This document shows positions 19,975 to 32,900 of a stretch of 64,000 nucleotides of DNA, piece by piece. A program made the position numbers and the translations under genes. Within the stretch, counting starts at the first letter, position 1. The number at the start of each line of letters is the position of its first letter. The notes beneath the pieces were generated by a model. It had not been told where the DNA came from, ran no database searches, and saw only the letters and a list, made by a program, of their open reading frames with translations. Source of the DNA: Macrotis lagotis (taxonomy: Eukaryota; Chordata; Mammalia; Peramelemorphia; Peramelidae); assembly GCF_037893015.1 (NCBI RefSeq), contig NC_133665.1:100947637-101011636 (forward strand). Reading direction: 5' to 3'.

Positions 19975-20660
19975 TTGTTATTTTTCTAGTTCTTTAAAGT
20001 AACTTTTTTGTAGTTAGGTGTGATTTATAAATTTATACTTGAAATCTTGTTCCTTTAGATGAATGTTATTATTTCTCTAGTCCCATAAAGTACCCCTTTG
20101 GTAATTTGGTGTGATCTAAATTTACATTAATTTAGGTTTTTGTCATTTTTACTATTTTGTCACAGTATAACTATTAACAGATAATTAACATCTCCAATAG
20201 TTTTTCTTCCTTTATTTCTATAAAATGTGTTTTTAGTTATATTTATATGTCTTGAACATATCTTGGTAGATTAACCAAGTGTTAGGACTTTAACTCTGAG
20301 ATATTTTCATGTTTTATAGATACTTTATATGAAATTTCCTCCTGTTGGATTTTGTGGAAAAGCTAATGATTTTCATTGCTTTTATTTTTATGTCCTACTA
20401 TCTGAAGTTATTGTTTCTATTAAGTAAAATTTATATTTAGTTTAATTTCCAGGGTTTTCAAAATAAACCATCCCAATCACCAGAAAAATAGCACGATTTT
20501 ATTTTTTTGTATCTGTTCTCATTTCCTCAATTTCTTTTATTTTGTTATTATAATAATTTGGCATTTCTAGCAAATAATAGTGGTAACTTTGGCATCCTTG
20601 TTTTAACCCTTATCTTATTGAGAAAGCTTCTGTTTCCTCTACATTCCCCAAACATCTGTT
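19975..20660. other. SNAP47 intron 1, AT-rich, nothing recognised
   Basis: T-rich sequence that resembles antisense L1 (e.g. TTGGTAGATTAACCAAGTGTTAG) but without a firm landmark. No coding potential seen. Confidence 0.4.
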
Positions 20661-20664
20661 CCTC

Positions 20665-21205
20665 CATTTACCCCCTTTTAAAATAGATGTAGAAATGAGA
20701 TAAGAATACTTGCCAAAAGTCACACAGTAAGTTTTTAGAGGCAAGATTTGGACCCAGGTCCTTTGGCTCCAGTTTTACCCTTTCTGCTGCATCCCTGTAG
20801 AAGCAGTGCCAAAAAATAGACATAAAAACAAACAAACAAACAAAAACAAAGATCTATTACCAGTTCCTGAGGAGCATTTGTAGAAAGAGAACACTGTTAA
20901 AATATTGCTACACAGAACTTGTTCCTTGTTCCCACCTCTCCTATATACTTAGTATGTATTTTTTTTTTTGCTTCATATTTTTTTGTAGTTACATCATTTC
21001 TCCTCCCTAGGCTTTAAGTTATTGGAGGCAGTGACACAGTGGAAAGAACCACAAACATAGTCTGAGAGGAAGGAGTTAAGAGTCTGGCTCTGCCACTTTT
21101 GTCATGTGTGGACCTCAAACAAGTCATTTAAACCTTATGAGCCTTTTAAGTTGTCTCCCTGCTGAAATGAGGTGGTTGAACTCAGTGACATCTAAGGCCT
21201 GTGTT
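20665..21205. repeat. two MIR-like SINEs
   Basis: 20665-20793 is antisense (AGAAATGAGATAAGAATACTTGCCAAAAGTCACACAGTAAG...TTTGGACCCAGG). 21025-21205 is sense (CAGTGACACAGTGGAAAGAACC...CAAACAAGTCATTTAAACC). A (CAAA)n run is between them at about 20826-20848. Confidence 0.6.
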
Positions 21206-21559
21206 CGAATGAAACCAGAAACCACATCTCAACTAATGCTGCTAGTTCCCTCACTGTGGCCTCTGACATTGTGGTCATTTGGTGAATGTTTATTGAATTG
21301 AATAGAATCTGTCTTGGAATTCTTTTAGTGCTTGTCATGCATATCACAGGAGTATGCCTTTTTTTTATCTACTATCTGTATTATTTTCTGGTTGATTCAT
21401 GGGTATAGATTGTTGTTCCCAAACTAGTTTGACTCTTTAAGATTGCAGTCTGGATCCTTTTCTTTTGGATTTCCTACACTGAATAGCATAGTTTGACCAT
21501 GTAAATAGGTCCTTAAGAAAGGTAGTTAAAAGAACTTATTAAATACTTAATGGTATCCT

Positions 21560-21850
21560 ACTATGCCCCACTGTCAGAATCTAGTTCAATTCAATACTTT
21601 TTTTTTGATGGACCTCCCAGAAACGGGAATTTGTTCTGTGTCCTGGGAATAGAGAGATGAAAATTAAAGCAGTCCCTTCCCTCAAGAAGCTGATAGTTTA
21701 CTGGGAGTTCATATCATTTATGAAGACAAGTAACTTCAAGAACTACAACACTAGTAACTAAACTGGTGGGGGGACTGGGAAACTTAAGGTAAATTTTGTA
21801 ATGTAGGAGCTGTCGCATCAAGTTTGAAAAGGGTGGGGTACATCTTACTT
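21560..21850 (-). repeat. L2 3' region
   Basis: AAAGCAGTCCCTTCCCTCAAGAAGCTGATAGTTTACTGGGAG is the familiar antisense L2 phrase. 21850-22090 shows nothing firm. Confidence 0.6.
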
Positions 21851-22106
21851 AGGAAGGTCTTTGAAACTCAGATTTAAATTGAAATGTATCCCTAAATGTA
21901 TATGTTTGTCTACAGAGATCTGGTTATTTTTGCTTTTTGATCTGATAAAGGCTAAATGAGCTTCTGTTCCTTCCATTTTGAAACAGAAGGCACTTAAGAC
22001 AAGTAAATTGTAATGTAGTGATTTGGAGGATGAAAGATTGGGATGGATTCCCAAGGGTAGAAAATGTCTGCTATCTGATGTTCTTTTCAGCTAAAGAATA
22101 GCACTT

Positions 22107-22238
22107 GGGGGAAGCTAGGTGACACAGTAGATAGAGCACTGGCCCTGGAGTCAGGAGGATCTGAGTTCAAATGTAGCCTCAGACTCTTAATTATTACCTA
22201 GCTATGTGACCTTGGGCAAGTCAAAACAAACAAAAAAG
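22107..22238 (+). repeat. short CORE-SINE with target-site duplication
   Basis: GGGGGAAGCTAGGTGACACAG to AAAACAAACAAAAAA, flanked by AATAGCACTT (22097-22106) and GATAGCACTT (22239-22248). Confidence 0.9.
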
Positions 22239-22359
22239 GATAGCACTTAGAGTGTTAAGAATATGTCACTCTTCCTTCAGAATTAAAATATGTGCAATTT
22301 ATAATATTTGTTGATCTCCTATCTCTGAAAGGGGTGAGGACTGTCTTCTGTCTCTAACC

Positions 22360-22700
22360 ATATTAATTTTTTATGATTTTGTAACATTCTCTTTGATTTT
22401 ATTTTCATGCTTCTTTGTATTTACATTGTTGTAGTTACAATATAAATTGTTTTCTGGACTTTGCTTACTTTAGTTTGCATCATTTCATTTAGATCCTTCC
22501 TTGCTTCTTTTTCTTTATCATACACATCACTTTTTATATCTTATTAATGTTCCTATTTCCTATTTATTCATGTACCACAATTTGTTTAGTCATTTCCCAG
22601 TTTATGGGTATCTACTTTGATCATAATTTTTGGCTGTCAAAAAAAATGTTACAAATATTTTTGTTTATGGTATGTGGACTTTCTTATGAAAGCAGGAATA
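22360..22700 (-). mobile_element. L1 3' fragment abutting a SNAP47 exon
   Basis: CATGTACCACAATTTGTTTAGTCATTTCCCAGTTTATGGGTATCTACTTTGAT...ACAAATATTTTTG matches the antisense L1 3' UTR. It ends about 40 bp before the acceptor of the first SNAP47 coding exon. Confidence 0.7.
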
Positions 22701-22784
22701 TGTCTTGTTAATTTGTTTTTTTCTCTCTTCTCATTTAAAGGTAAAAAGTTGGATCCTTTTGTGTCTAGTAGGTTAAGCAAGCTG

Positions 22785-23275
22785 ATGAACAGAGACATCT
22801 GCATCCACACATGGCCATGTTCTTATTATTTGGAACCTGAGAAACGATGGATCTCTGGCAAGCTTTCATTGACTTCAGTTTTGTTAAAATTTTTGGCTGA
22901 TAAGAGTGGAGAATTGCTGGTCAGCTTTCCCCTTTCAAGCATCAGTGAAATTAAAAAAGAATCATCTCACCTCATCTTCAGCTCTATCACTATTTTGGAG
23001 AAGGACCACAATAAGCACTGGTTCAGTTCCTTCCAGCCCAGCCGGAATGTGGTCTTCAACATTATTGAGCATTTTTGGAGGGAGTTGCTCTTGTCTCACC
23101 CAGGAGCTCAGGCGCCTTCCCAGATGACCAAGGGTAAAGAATTGACAGGCCTAATGGCCTGTTCCCAGAAACGGTTAGAAGATACAGCAAAAGTCCTTCA
23201 CCATCAGGGTGAGCAATTTGATAACATCATGAAAGGATTGGACAAGATTGAATCAGATATGGATGTAGCTGACAG
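22785..23275 (+). CDS. SNAP47: SNAP47 first coding exon
   Basis: The exon starts at 22741 after the acceptor CTCATTTAAAG and ends at 23275 before GTATAG. The ATG at 22785 aligns with the conserved MxRDxCIHTW start, but its context is weak (C at -3, A at +4). The 44 nt upstream within the exon have no in-frame stop. Residues 1-about 105 form the conserved N-terminal domain; 118-164 is the first SNARE helix (Q141 at the zero layer). The exon ends two bases into R164. Confidence 0.95.
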
Positions 23276-26200
23276 GTATAGTATATAACTCCTGAATTAA
23301 TCTAAAGTTAACTACTTTTTAAAAAAAATTTATTTAAGGCAATGGGGTTAAGTGACTTGCCCAGGGTCTCACAGCTAGGCAATTATTAATTGTCTGAGGT
23401 GGGATTTGAACTCAGGCATGCCTGACTCCAGGGCCGGCATTCTATCTACTGTACCACCTAGCTGCCCTGTCAATTACTTCTAATCTGATAAAAAAGGATG
23501 ATTACCTGATCTTTTTTCCTCATGCTTAAATTTCTTGACCTGAGAATTTTTATTTCAGTATTCAAATTTCCTAATAGGCAAAAAGAAGTTCTGTTACTTC
23601 TTGTGTCTATGGTGCTTATAAAGCACACTTGGTAGAATTGACATGCCATAAATGAGAATATAAATGATGATTTTAAGTTGGGAAGTTTGATTGTAATGCA
23701 GAGTTAGATGATAAAATGGTGCAGTACTGAGATACCATTTGATGCATAGTTCATGATCTTTGGTTATGTTTTAAGCTATACATTTACTAATACTGTGTTT
23801 CACACTGATAAAACTCGTTGTCAATAAAGTTTATATTAAGTTTGGCAAGCATTTCCAGTGGCAACCAGTAATCAGGTGCTTTAATATTAAAGACTTCAGT
23901 TCTTCCCTTTCTTATATCTGCATAAACTTTAATCCCAGAAGGTTTCATATAATTTTTATTCATATATTTTACATATTTAATATATTTTTGTTTTATAATA
24001 AGTACTTAATATAATTTGATTCCAGAATTTTTCCTATAATACATTAAGTATTTACACTCAACTTGGATGTTTTGGTGTTTTGTCATATATCCATTCTCAG
24101 ATTTATAGTTCTTTGACTTTGCTGTTTATCCTTGGGAACAGTGTTTGATTCATTGGAATGACTAGGTAGGCATCACTATTGATTTGTTAATAAGCAGCAT
24201 TCTCTGAACAGTAGCATCCCCTCTGTATCTCATGAATTCAAAGTGTTTTAGAAGATGTTTTTTCATCACAGAAAGTAGCATTACTATTGTCTGTTGAGCA
24301 TTTGTGTTAGTACAGAAGACAAGGAGCTCCTCCATCTTCTACATAATCAGTACAGTGGTGATGAACAATAAATAATTAGCTGTATTGTAAAAGCAGTTCC
24401 TTCCATTTTTAAACTGTCCATCTTGTAGGAGGTCAGAAGCTTGTCCATCCAGCTGTGGATGGGCAGAGTCTAGATTTCTAGCAACCAGTTTCACATTCTC
24501 TATCCTGGAAGAGGTTTGTAAAGAAAGTAAAAAACTGATATTACCTCTTCTATGGTTTATTATTCCTTCTTCACTCCTTCCAGCTAGGGTTTTGCCCTTT
24601 TCATTCAATAGATCTAGGTAACATTCCAGGCAGGGATCCTGATGTCTTTTTCTAATTACAATAGAGAAGGAATTTCTCTTAAAAAACTCCAAAAAAACAG
24701 ATTTGCTTCTAAGGTCATATGATCTTTCACTGCCAGATTTTTAAAACATCGTTGGACATTGGTTTTAAATGAGCCCACCTTTTGTTTGCGATTGAAAGCA
24801 GTTCTTCCTAGAGAATGGGATTGCCATGTTTTAGTGAAACTCAGTTCCTGACCCCTACCTGGTATCCTACCTGCATCATACCAAAAGGTCTCCTCAGGCC
24901 TGTTAAAGTTACTGAACCAACAAGGTTCCATATGAAAAGTCAGTGCAATTATCCACAAGTTAGCAATGGAGTACTGTGCTGAACCTCTTTTATAATTTAT
25001 TATTGAATAGACTGTAAATGTATGTTATATGTGTATGTATACATTTACGTACAGATATTTGCATGTTTATGTTTGTTCCTTTGTATGTAGTAAGGACTAC
25101 TATTTACAAGACATTCTGATAGGTACTGGCTCTATAAAAACAAATGAAAATAAACTTTAACCTCAAAAAGCTTATATTCTACTGTAAGGATACAACACTT
25201 ACACTATTAAGTAGATACAAAGTATATACCAAGTTTTTCAAAGTAATTTCATGAGGCTGAGTGCTAATTAACTGATGGAGCAGAGTATATTAGGGAATTT
25301 CCTTTGTATGGTAAGATGATGCACCCTAGTTGTGCTTTGAACAAAGTTTGGGATTCCATATGGTGAAGATTAAAAGGAAGCCCTTTTCAGATATTGAAGT
25401 CTACCCATACAAAGGAAAGAGAACGAAATATTAGGGGAATAGTTGACTAGTTTAAGCAGAAATCGAGTATATGAATAGGGGAATAGTAATTGAATCTGAA
25501 ACATAACTGGGAAGCAGATTATGAAAGGCCTCAAATACCAGGTGGGAGGTTGTATTCTATCCTAAAGGTAAATTCGAGCCATTGAAAGCTTAAGGGAATG
25601 ACCTAGTTATATCAGTGTTTAAAGGATATCTATCAGTTTGGCAGCTCTATAAGGTGAATTGGAAAAGAGAAAAGCAGGAAGGTCAGGTAGGAGACTATTA
25701 GAATAGTTTAGGAGAGAAAGATGAGAAAGACAAGAGTAAAGATTGTGTGCATGGAGAGAAGGTGGATAAGAGATGTCTTAGAGGTAGAATGATAAGACTT
25801 GTCAATTCGCTAGGTAAGGGGGAAGGGGAAAAGACTCAAAAATGATTAAGTTGTGAGCCTCAATTACTGGAATAATGGTGGTGCTTTCAAAAGAAGTAGA
25901 AGAATTTGTAGAAGGCTGGATGGGGGAGGTGGAGGGAGTGAGGAAGTAGAATGCATTTTCTTTTGTTTCAGTTCAGTTTGAGATGCTAAGGGGATCTCAG
26001 AGTAGAAATTCTTAGCAAGTGATTAATAATGTAGTTCAGGAGAGAGATTAGGGCTGTTCCTAGAGGTTGAGTGTTAGTTGCATAGAGCTGACAACTAAGT
26101 CCATGATACTTGGTGAAACAGTAAGGGGGAGAGAGAGAGTAAAGAAAAAGACCTAGGAGAGAACTTTGGGAGATAAATACTTATTACGGAGGGGCAGATT

Positions 26201-29200
26201 AGGGATCCAGAAAAGGAAACTGGGAAGGAATGGTAAGACAGATCGAAAAAATATCAAGAAAGAGCAGTGTTCTGTACCCTAGGGGAAAAGAGTGTCCAGG
26301 AGCAAAGGGAAGGTTCAGTGGTTTTAAAAACTACAGAGAAGGGGCAGCTAGGTGGCGCAGTGGATAGAGCACTGGCCCTGGAGTCAGGAGTACCTGAGTT
26401 CAAATCTGGTCTCAGACACTTAATATAATTACCTAGCTGTGTGGCCTTGGGCAAGCCACTTAACCCCATTGCCTTGCAAAAACAAAAAAAAAAGTCTTAA
26501 AAAAACCCAACAAAATTAAAGAGAAGTAAAGTGAGGACTAGAAAAGGCTGTTGCATTTAGTAGTTGAGTTCATATGGTACATTTGGAGAGAGCACTTTTC
26601 ATTGAGGAGGTAGGGTCCAAAGCCAGGTCAGATAGTGTTGTGAAGAGAGTAGGAAATAGGGAAATGGAGCTAAAGAAATCTAAATAATCCTTCCTAGGAT
26701 GTTGACTGAGTAAGAAAAGATGAAGTTTAATAACTTGAGGTGTGACAGGGTCAAGTGAAGGATGTTTTTTTAAAGGATAAGGGAGATTGGACATGTTTAT
26801 AAGCAATAGGAAAGGAAAGAAAGGAAGTAGTACAATGGCCATGAAGAAACAAGAGAAAGAAAGGAAATTATATTGGGGACAAGCTCCTAAAGGAGTCTTG
26901 TAGGATATGGCATCTGGAGCATTAGTGGAGAGACTACTCTTGGCAAAGAATAGAGTCCCTTTCCATCAGATGGGAGCAGAGAATAAAAGAATGCAGGATG
27001 ACGATGAAAGGGATTGTTGGAGTATTGAGCAGGATAGAAGCAGGGAGGAGAATGATCTCGAATTTCCCCATGGAGTGAGAAGTGAAGCTATAACTTTAAA
27101 GAAGGGAGGGAAGAAGAGGTGGTATATGAGGTTTGAGTAGAAAGGAGATTTGGAATGGTTCTTGAGGGGGGAATTGTGTGATAGCTAATAAAGGAAAAAA
27201 ATCCAAAAGCTGCTGTGTGATCCAGTTGAGACAAGATAACATTCATGGAGTGAACCTTGTAGGAATAAGTGTGACTGTCCAGAAGTATTCATTAGTGAGT
27301 GAAATGAGAAGGTGATTTGAAGGATGATCCCAATCATCTTTATGATGAAAAAATAGATGGAGTATATATGCTACAATTTAAGATAAGTCTTGATGCCTCC
27401 TGTTCAGTGTTTTTATTTTAGTGTCATCTTTAATTTTGATTTTTTAGAACAAACTCTTTGGCAGGGCAGCTGCTATTTGTACCTGTTTTATATATGAAGA
27501 AACTGGGGTATATGGAACCCCATATTGAGGCTAAGTGACTTGCTCAAGGTCACTGTGCTATCAAGAAACAAATCTAAGACTGGATTCTAAATCTGCTTGC
27601 TTTCATTCCATTAGTTTACTGCTTAATGTTACTTTTTTTAGGAAAAAAAATCTCATAATGAGCCTGTTTGTCTAAATGAAGTCATTAGACCCTTCATATT
27701 AATCTGACATTTTATTCCTTAGCCACAATTCATTTTAATTAGTAGAATTTTCTGTGCTATTGTATGTTTGACTTTCACTGAAAGTTTGTCTGTTCATTCA
27801 GTGTTTACCAATTACTTTCTATATAGAAGTCCACGAGGTAGGTAGTTCTCATATTATAGTCTTTTTCATAGTTAAGAAAAACAGAGGCTTAAGGGGAAGA
27901 GATTTTCTCATCATCCACAGCCAATAAATGTTAGGCTGGATTGGGAATTCTTCTGACTCCCAAGACTTTTGCTCTTTCTATTTTATACTACCTTTCGTAC
28001 TGAGACCAAAGATCCCTCACAGTGGTTTCTTGAACATTTGACTTTTTCAGGTTCTTTTAAGTCAGAATTGTCTATAAGAACACATGCTTGAAATGTTTGG
28101 CTACATTATAATAAACATTTGTTGTTGTTTTCTCTTTAGATTACTCACAGAACTTGAATCTCCTTCTTGGTGGCCCTTTAATACCAAACTCTGGAAAAGC
28201 CCATCTGAAGCAAAACCCAAGGAAAGTACCTCAATAACCAGTTCTGAGGCATTTGGAAAATCAGGGATAATAATAAAAGTTCCAGCAATTATTTCACAAA
28301 GCTCTGAATTGCATGCTAAACCAGGAAAATTTACTGTCTTGGTTTCTGCCTTGGAAATCAGTGACTCCAATTCTCAACTTTTGCACAGATTTGAAAGAGA
28401 AGATGTAGATGACATTAAAGTTCACACCCCTTATGAAATTAGCTTACGCCAGAGATTTATTGGTAAACCAGACACAGCCTTTCGACTATTGTCAGCAAAG
28501 ATGCCACAGATTATCCAAATTTTAGAAGTGCAATTCAGCAAGAAAATTGAGTTTTTAGAAGATGCGATGATGTTCCAAAGCATAAGAGACTCATCACCAG
28601 CAGAGAAGGGCAGCACCATTTGGCATGCAGGTGAGTGGCAGACACAGAAATACCTTCATCCTATTGGAAAGTTATAGTAGAAACAATCATGCTTTTTCTG
28701 AATGAGTCATACTTGGAAATGACATTCTTACCTGACAGGAATGTTTTAAAAGGCCTGTGATTTCGTTGGTCTGGTCACTTCTTCCACTATGGCAGATCTC
28801 AACCTCTCTATGCCTTAAAGGCTCTTAAAAATTGTTGTGATCTTTTAAAAGCACCTAAGAGACTAATTTAGTCACTAACCCAGTTAGTGAAACTGAGCTT
28901 GCCTTTTCAAGGGAAGGAGCAACCCTTCTAGGCCCACACATCCCTTTCTATCTCAACAACACTTGCTGCAGCTTAAGCTTAGTTTTTTTAGAACCCAGGT
29001 CCTCTTTGTTCCATGATGTGCTTCTCAGAATATGCAATATTTTCTAGACCCTAGAATCTATGAATTTCCCATTTTTTGAGGTTTTATTTTATAAAGAGGA
29101 CTATTTAAGGGGGTTGTTTTAAAATAAATTTTTATTGATGGCTTATTTTTTTTATTCACAGTGATTTTCTCCCATATCTCTACCTCTCCTCTTCCAGAAA

Positions 29201-29916
29201 GCCATTTCATATAATAATAGTATTTTTAAAAACAATAAAGAGAAGAGGAAAAAGCCAGTCTGAAAATATGTGCAATGTACCCACACTATACAATTTAAGT
29301 TTGGAAGTACTTAAAACTTTTGGTGATTCAGAAGGAAGGTAGTTGATTATATGTTCTTATAAAAGTTTTTGTTTTTCCTTTTATTCATATTTCAAAGGTT
29401 TAATTCCAGAACCAAAGCTTTATTAAAATTTTATCCTGAGTTAACAGAAAAATCTCATTTTATAAAGGCTTTATTGAGATACCTTCTAGACTGTTAAGTT
29501 TTTGGTTATCATGTCATTGACTATTTCATTTTGCAGCTTTCCTTTAGATGATCTGCCATTTGATGTAAATATATTTAATTATTATTTTCATTATCTTTGT
29601 TTCTTATAAACATAGTTTCCCAAATTCTCTCTTGACATCAGTTTTTATTATAAATCATGATTGTCACTTCTGCCTTTCTCAGATTCACTTGAAGCATAAT
29701 AGATTTTGCTTTATCTCTTGATTTTCATTTTGTTCCATTCTGCATTAAAAAGTGTTTCTTGTATGTAGCATATTTTGGGACTTTATTTATCCATTCCTAT
29801 TTTCTTTCTTGTATCCCAGGGTTGTTATAGTAAAATGTGTGATTTCTTCTATTAAATATGCATTTATTTGTGCGTATGTGTATACTGATATGAAGTATAC
29901 ATATGTATGTATACTC

Positions 29917-29947
<31 letters not shown>

Positions 29948-32900
29948 GATGTATGCCATAGATATGTGTGTGTCTGTATTCCTTATTTTTTTTTTTTAGG
30001 CTTTTTGTAAGGCAAATGGGGTTAAATGGCTTGCCCAAAGCCTGTACACAGATAGGTAATTATTAAGTGTCTGAGGCTAGATTTGAACTCAGGTACTCAT
30101 GACTCCAGGGTCAGTGCTTTATCCATTGTGCCACCTAGCCTATTTTCTTTTTTAAAAAATTTGTTTTTTTATTTTGAATTTTTCAATTTTTCCCCTGATT
30201 TCCCTTCCCTACCCCTCACAGAAGGCAGTCTGTTAGTCTTTACATTATTTCCATGGTATACATTGATCTAAATTGAATGTGATGAGAGAGAAATCATATC
30301 CTTAAAGAAAAAAAGTATAAGAGATAACAAAATTACATAATAAGATACCTTTTTTTAAAAAATTGAAGGTAATAGTCTTTGGTCTTTGTTCAAACTTCAC
30401 AGTTCTTTCTCTGGATACAGATGGTATTCTTCATTGCAGAGAGCCCCAGATTGTCCCTGATTGTTGCACTGATGGAATGAGCAAGTCCTTCAAGGTTAAT
30501 CATTGCCCCCCATGTTGCTTCCCATCCTTCTTGGTATCTAATAGAACAATTGTGTTCCATCACATACATATACCACAGTTTATTAAGCCATCCCCAATTG
30601 ATGCACATTCATTCAATTTCCAGTTCTTTGACACCACAAACAGGGCTGCTATGAATACTTTTGTACAAGTGTTTTTACCCTTTTTCATAATCTCTTCAGC
30701 ATATAGACCCAGTAGTGGTATTGCTGGATCAAAGGGGATGCACATTTTTGTTGGGGTGTAATTCCAAATTGCTCTCCAGAAAGGCTGGATGAGTTCACAG
30801 CTCCACCAACAATGTATTAGTCCCAGATTTCCCACATCCTCTCCACCATTGATCATTGGCCTTTCTGGTCATATTGGCCAGTCTGAGAGGTATGAGATGG
30901 TACCTCAGAGATGCTTTAATTTGCATTTCTCTAATGCAAATTAGAGTGATTTAGAGCAGTTTTTCATGACTATGGATTGTTTTGATTTCCTCATCTGTAA
31001 ATCGTCTTTGCATATCCTTTGACTCTTTGTCAATCAGGGAACTTCTTTTCTTTTTTTAAAGCAGCAGTTTGTGTTTTGTTTTGCTTTCACTAGTATGATC
31101 AAGCTCTTTCATTTCCCCCAGTTCCTCTTCTCATCCATTACGCTGTCCAATCCTAAATTCTTGAATTTACTTTTATGTCTCTCATCCTCACTTTCTCTCT
31201 TTCTCTCTATCTTCTTCTCCTCCCACCTTAGATAAAAGAAACCTACTCCTTTTCCTTTTCCAATCCATTATTCCATTTCAGTGATATTCATTAATCAGGC
31301 TTACCCTCTCTTTCCAAGACCTTTTGTTTTCATCACACCTCATTTCTGTTTCCTTTCCCCCTCAGCTCACACTGGAATCTGTGGCCATCAGTGTTAATTG
31401 TTTATTTATTTGTTTTTGGTTTTTGTAAGGCATTGGGGTTAATGACTTGTTACACTGCTAGGTGATTATAGAGTGTCTGAGACCAGATTTGAAATCATCA
31501 TGTTCTCCTGACTTCAGGGTAAGTGCTCTATGCACTCCACCACCTAGCTGCCCCAAGCAGTGTTAATTCTTGATGGAGACCAGAGGAAGGTTCCTTTTCG
31601 TTTGGGTAGAGGGAGACAGAAGAGGATGGTAGTAATCCTGTCCTTGTCCTTTTTGGATGTCATGCCATCCTTCCTTTGAACCTTTAATCATCCTCTCCAA
31701 ACTTTTCTGAGATACTTGCTCCTCTTCAGACAGATTTATTACTGAGATTCATAACCCTCTATGGGATCGAAGAAGTTAATCTCCTGAAGGGTCTTTTGCA
31801 TACTTTAAAGCAGTCTATGAATGCTAGCCATCATCATCATAAATATTGTTTACCCTTGAGTCAGTGAGTTAAGGTTGATGCAGTTTTTCTTCCACCTGTA
31901 TTTATACTGTTCCAAATGAAATGGGGGCTGGGGTGGAAATCATGAGTTTTCTGACACCTCAGAAACACCAAACCTTTGGTAGTCTCTTTATTGAGTAGAA
32001 GTTACAGCCACAGGGTGGCAGTCTGATCACAGTGAGCTTGCGCTTCCTGGGCAGGAGGAGCTCTATCTAGAAAGTTTCATGGAGTAGCCCAGGCTACATA
32101 GGAATCCTTTTATTTCCTTTTTTTTTATCTCCAGCACTCGACATAGTGCCTAGCTCATCATATAAGTGTTTATTAACTGATAGACTTCAGCACATGGAAT
32201 GGCTCCCCTCTGGTGAACTGAAGGAAGGACATGGTCCAGGGCCCCAAAAGATGGGCAGGATGGTGAGGCAGCACTCTGCCTCATTGAAAGGAACTTCTGA
32301 GTGAGAAAAGATACTCAGATGTAGCTTTTTAAATAAATCCTGTTTAAAGCTATTTTTCCCCTTTGTAAATGGAGTTCATTAAAGAATCCATTATCTCATA
32401 TATTTCAGTTTGAAAATAGAAATAGGTAGAACCTGTCAGTTATCTATAATGAGAGCAATTGCCTTCCAGATTTCTCTTGAAACATGCAGTTTTTCACTTA
32501 GAAAATTATTTCTTGTTTCTATTATGAAGCATAACATTTATACTATGACATCAGTATTATAAAAATAACCAGTTTTTGAAAGCTTTTATAAACTGATAAA
32601 GAATGAAATGAGCGAAACCAGAACAATTTATACAGTATCAACACTGTACAAAACAATGAAAAGAACCATGATCAGACAGTGATTCCAGAGGACTTAAGAT
32701 GAAACATGCTCTCTACAACAGATTTAGAATGCCAAATGAGACATTTTTCTGTATAGCCATTGAAGAAATTTAGTTTGCTTGACTGTGCATAGTAATTAGA
32801 TGAAATTTGTTGTGTTTTTTTAATGAAGTAAGGGTAGAGAGAAAATAGATTTGGTTTTTTTTTTTTTTTAAATAGAGAAGTGGGGGAGTGTTCCAGATGT

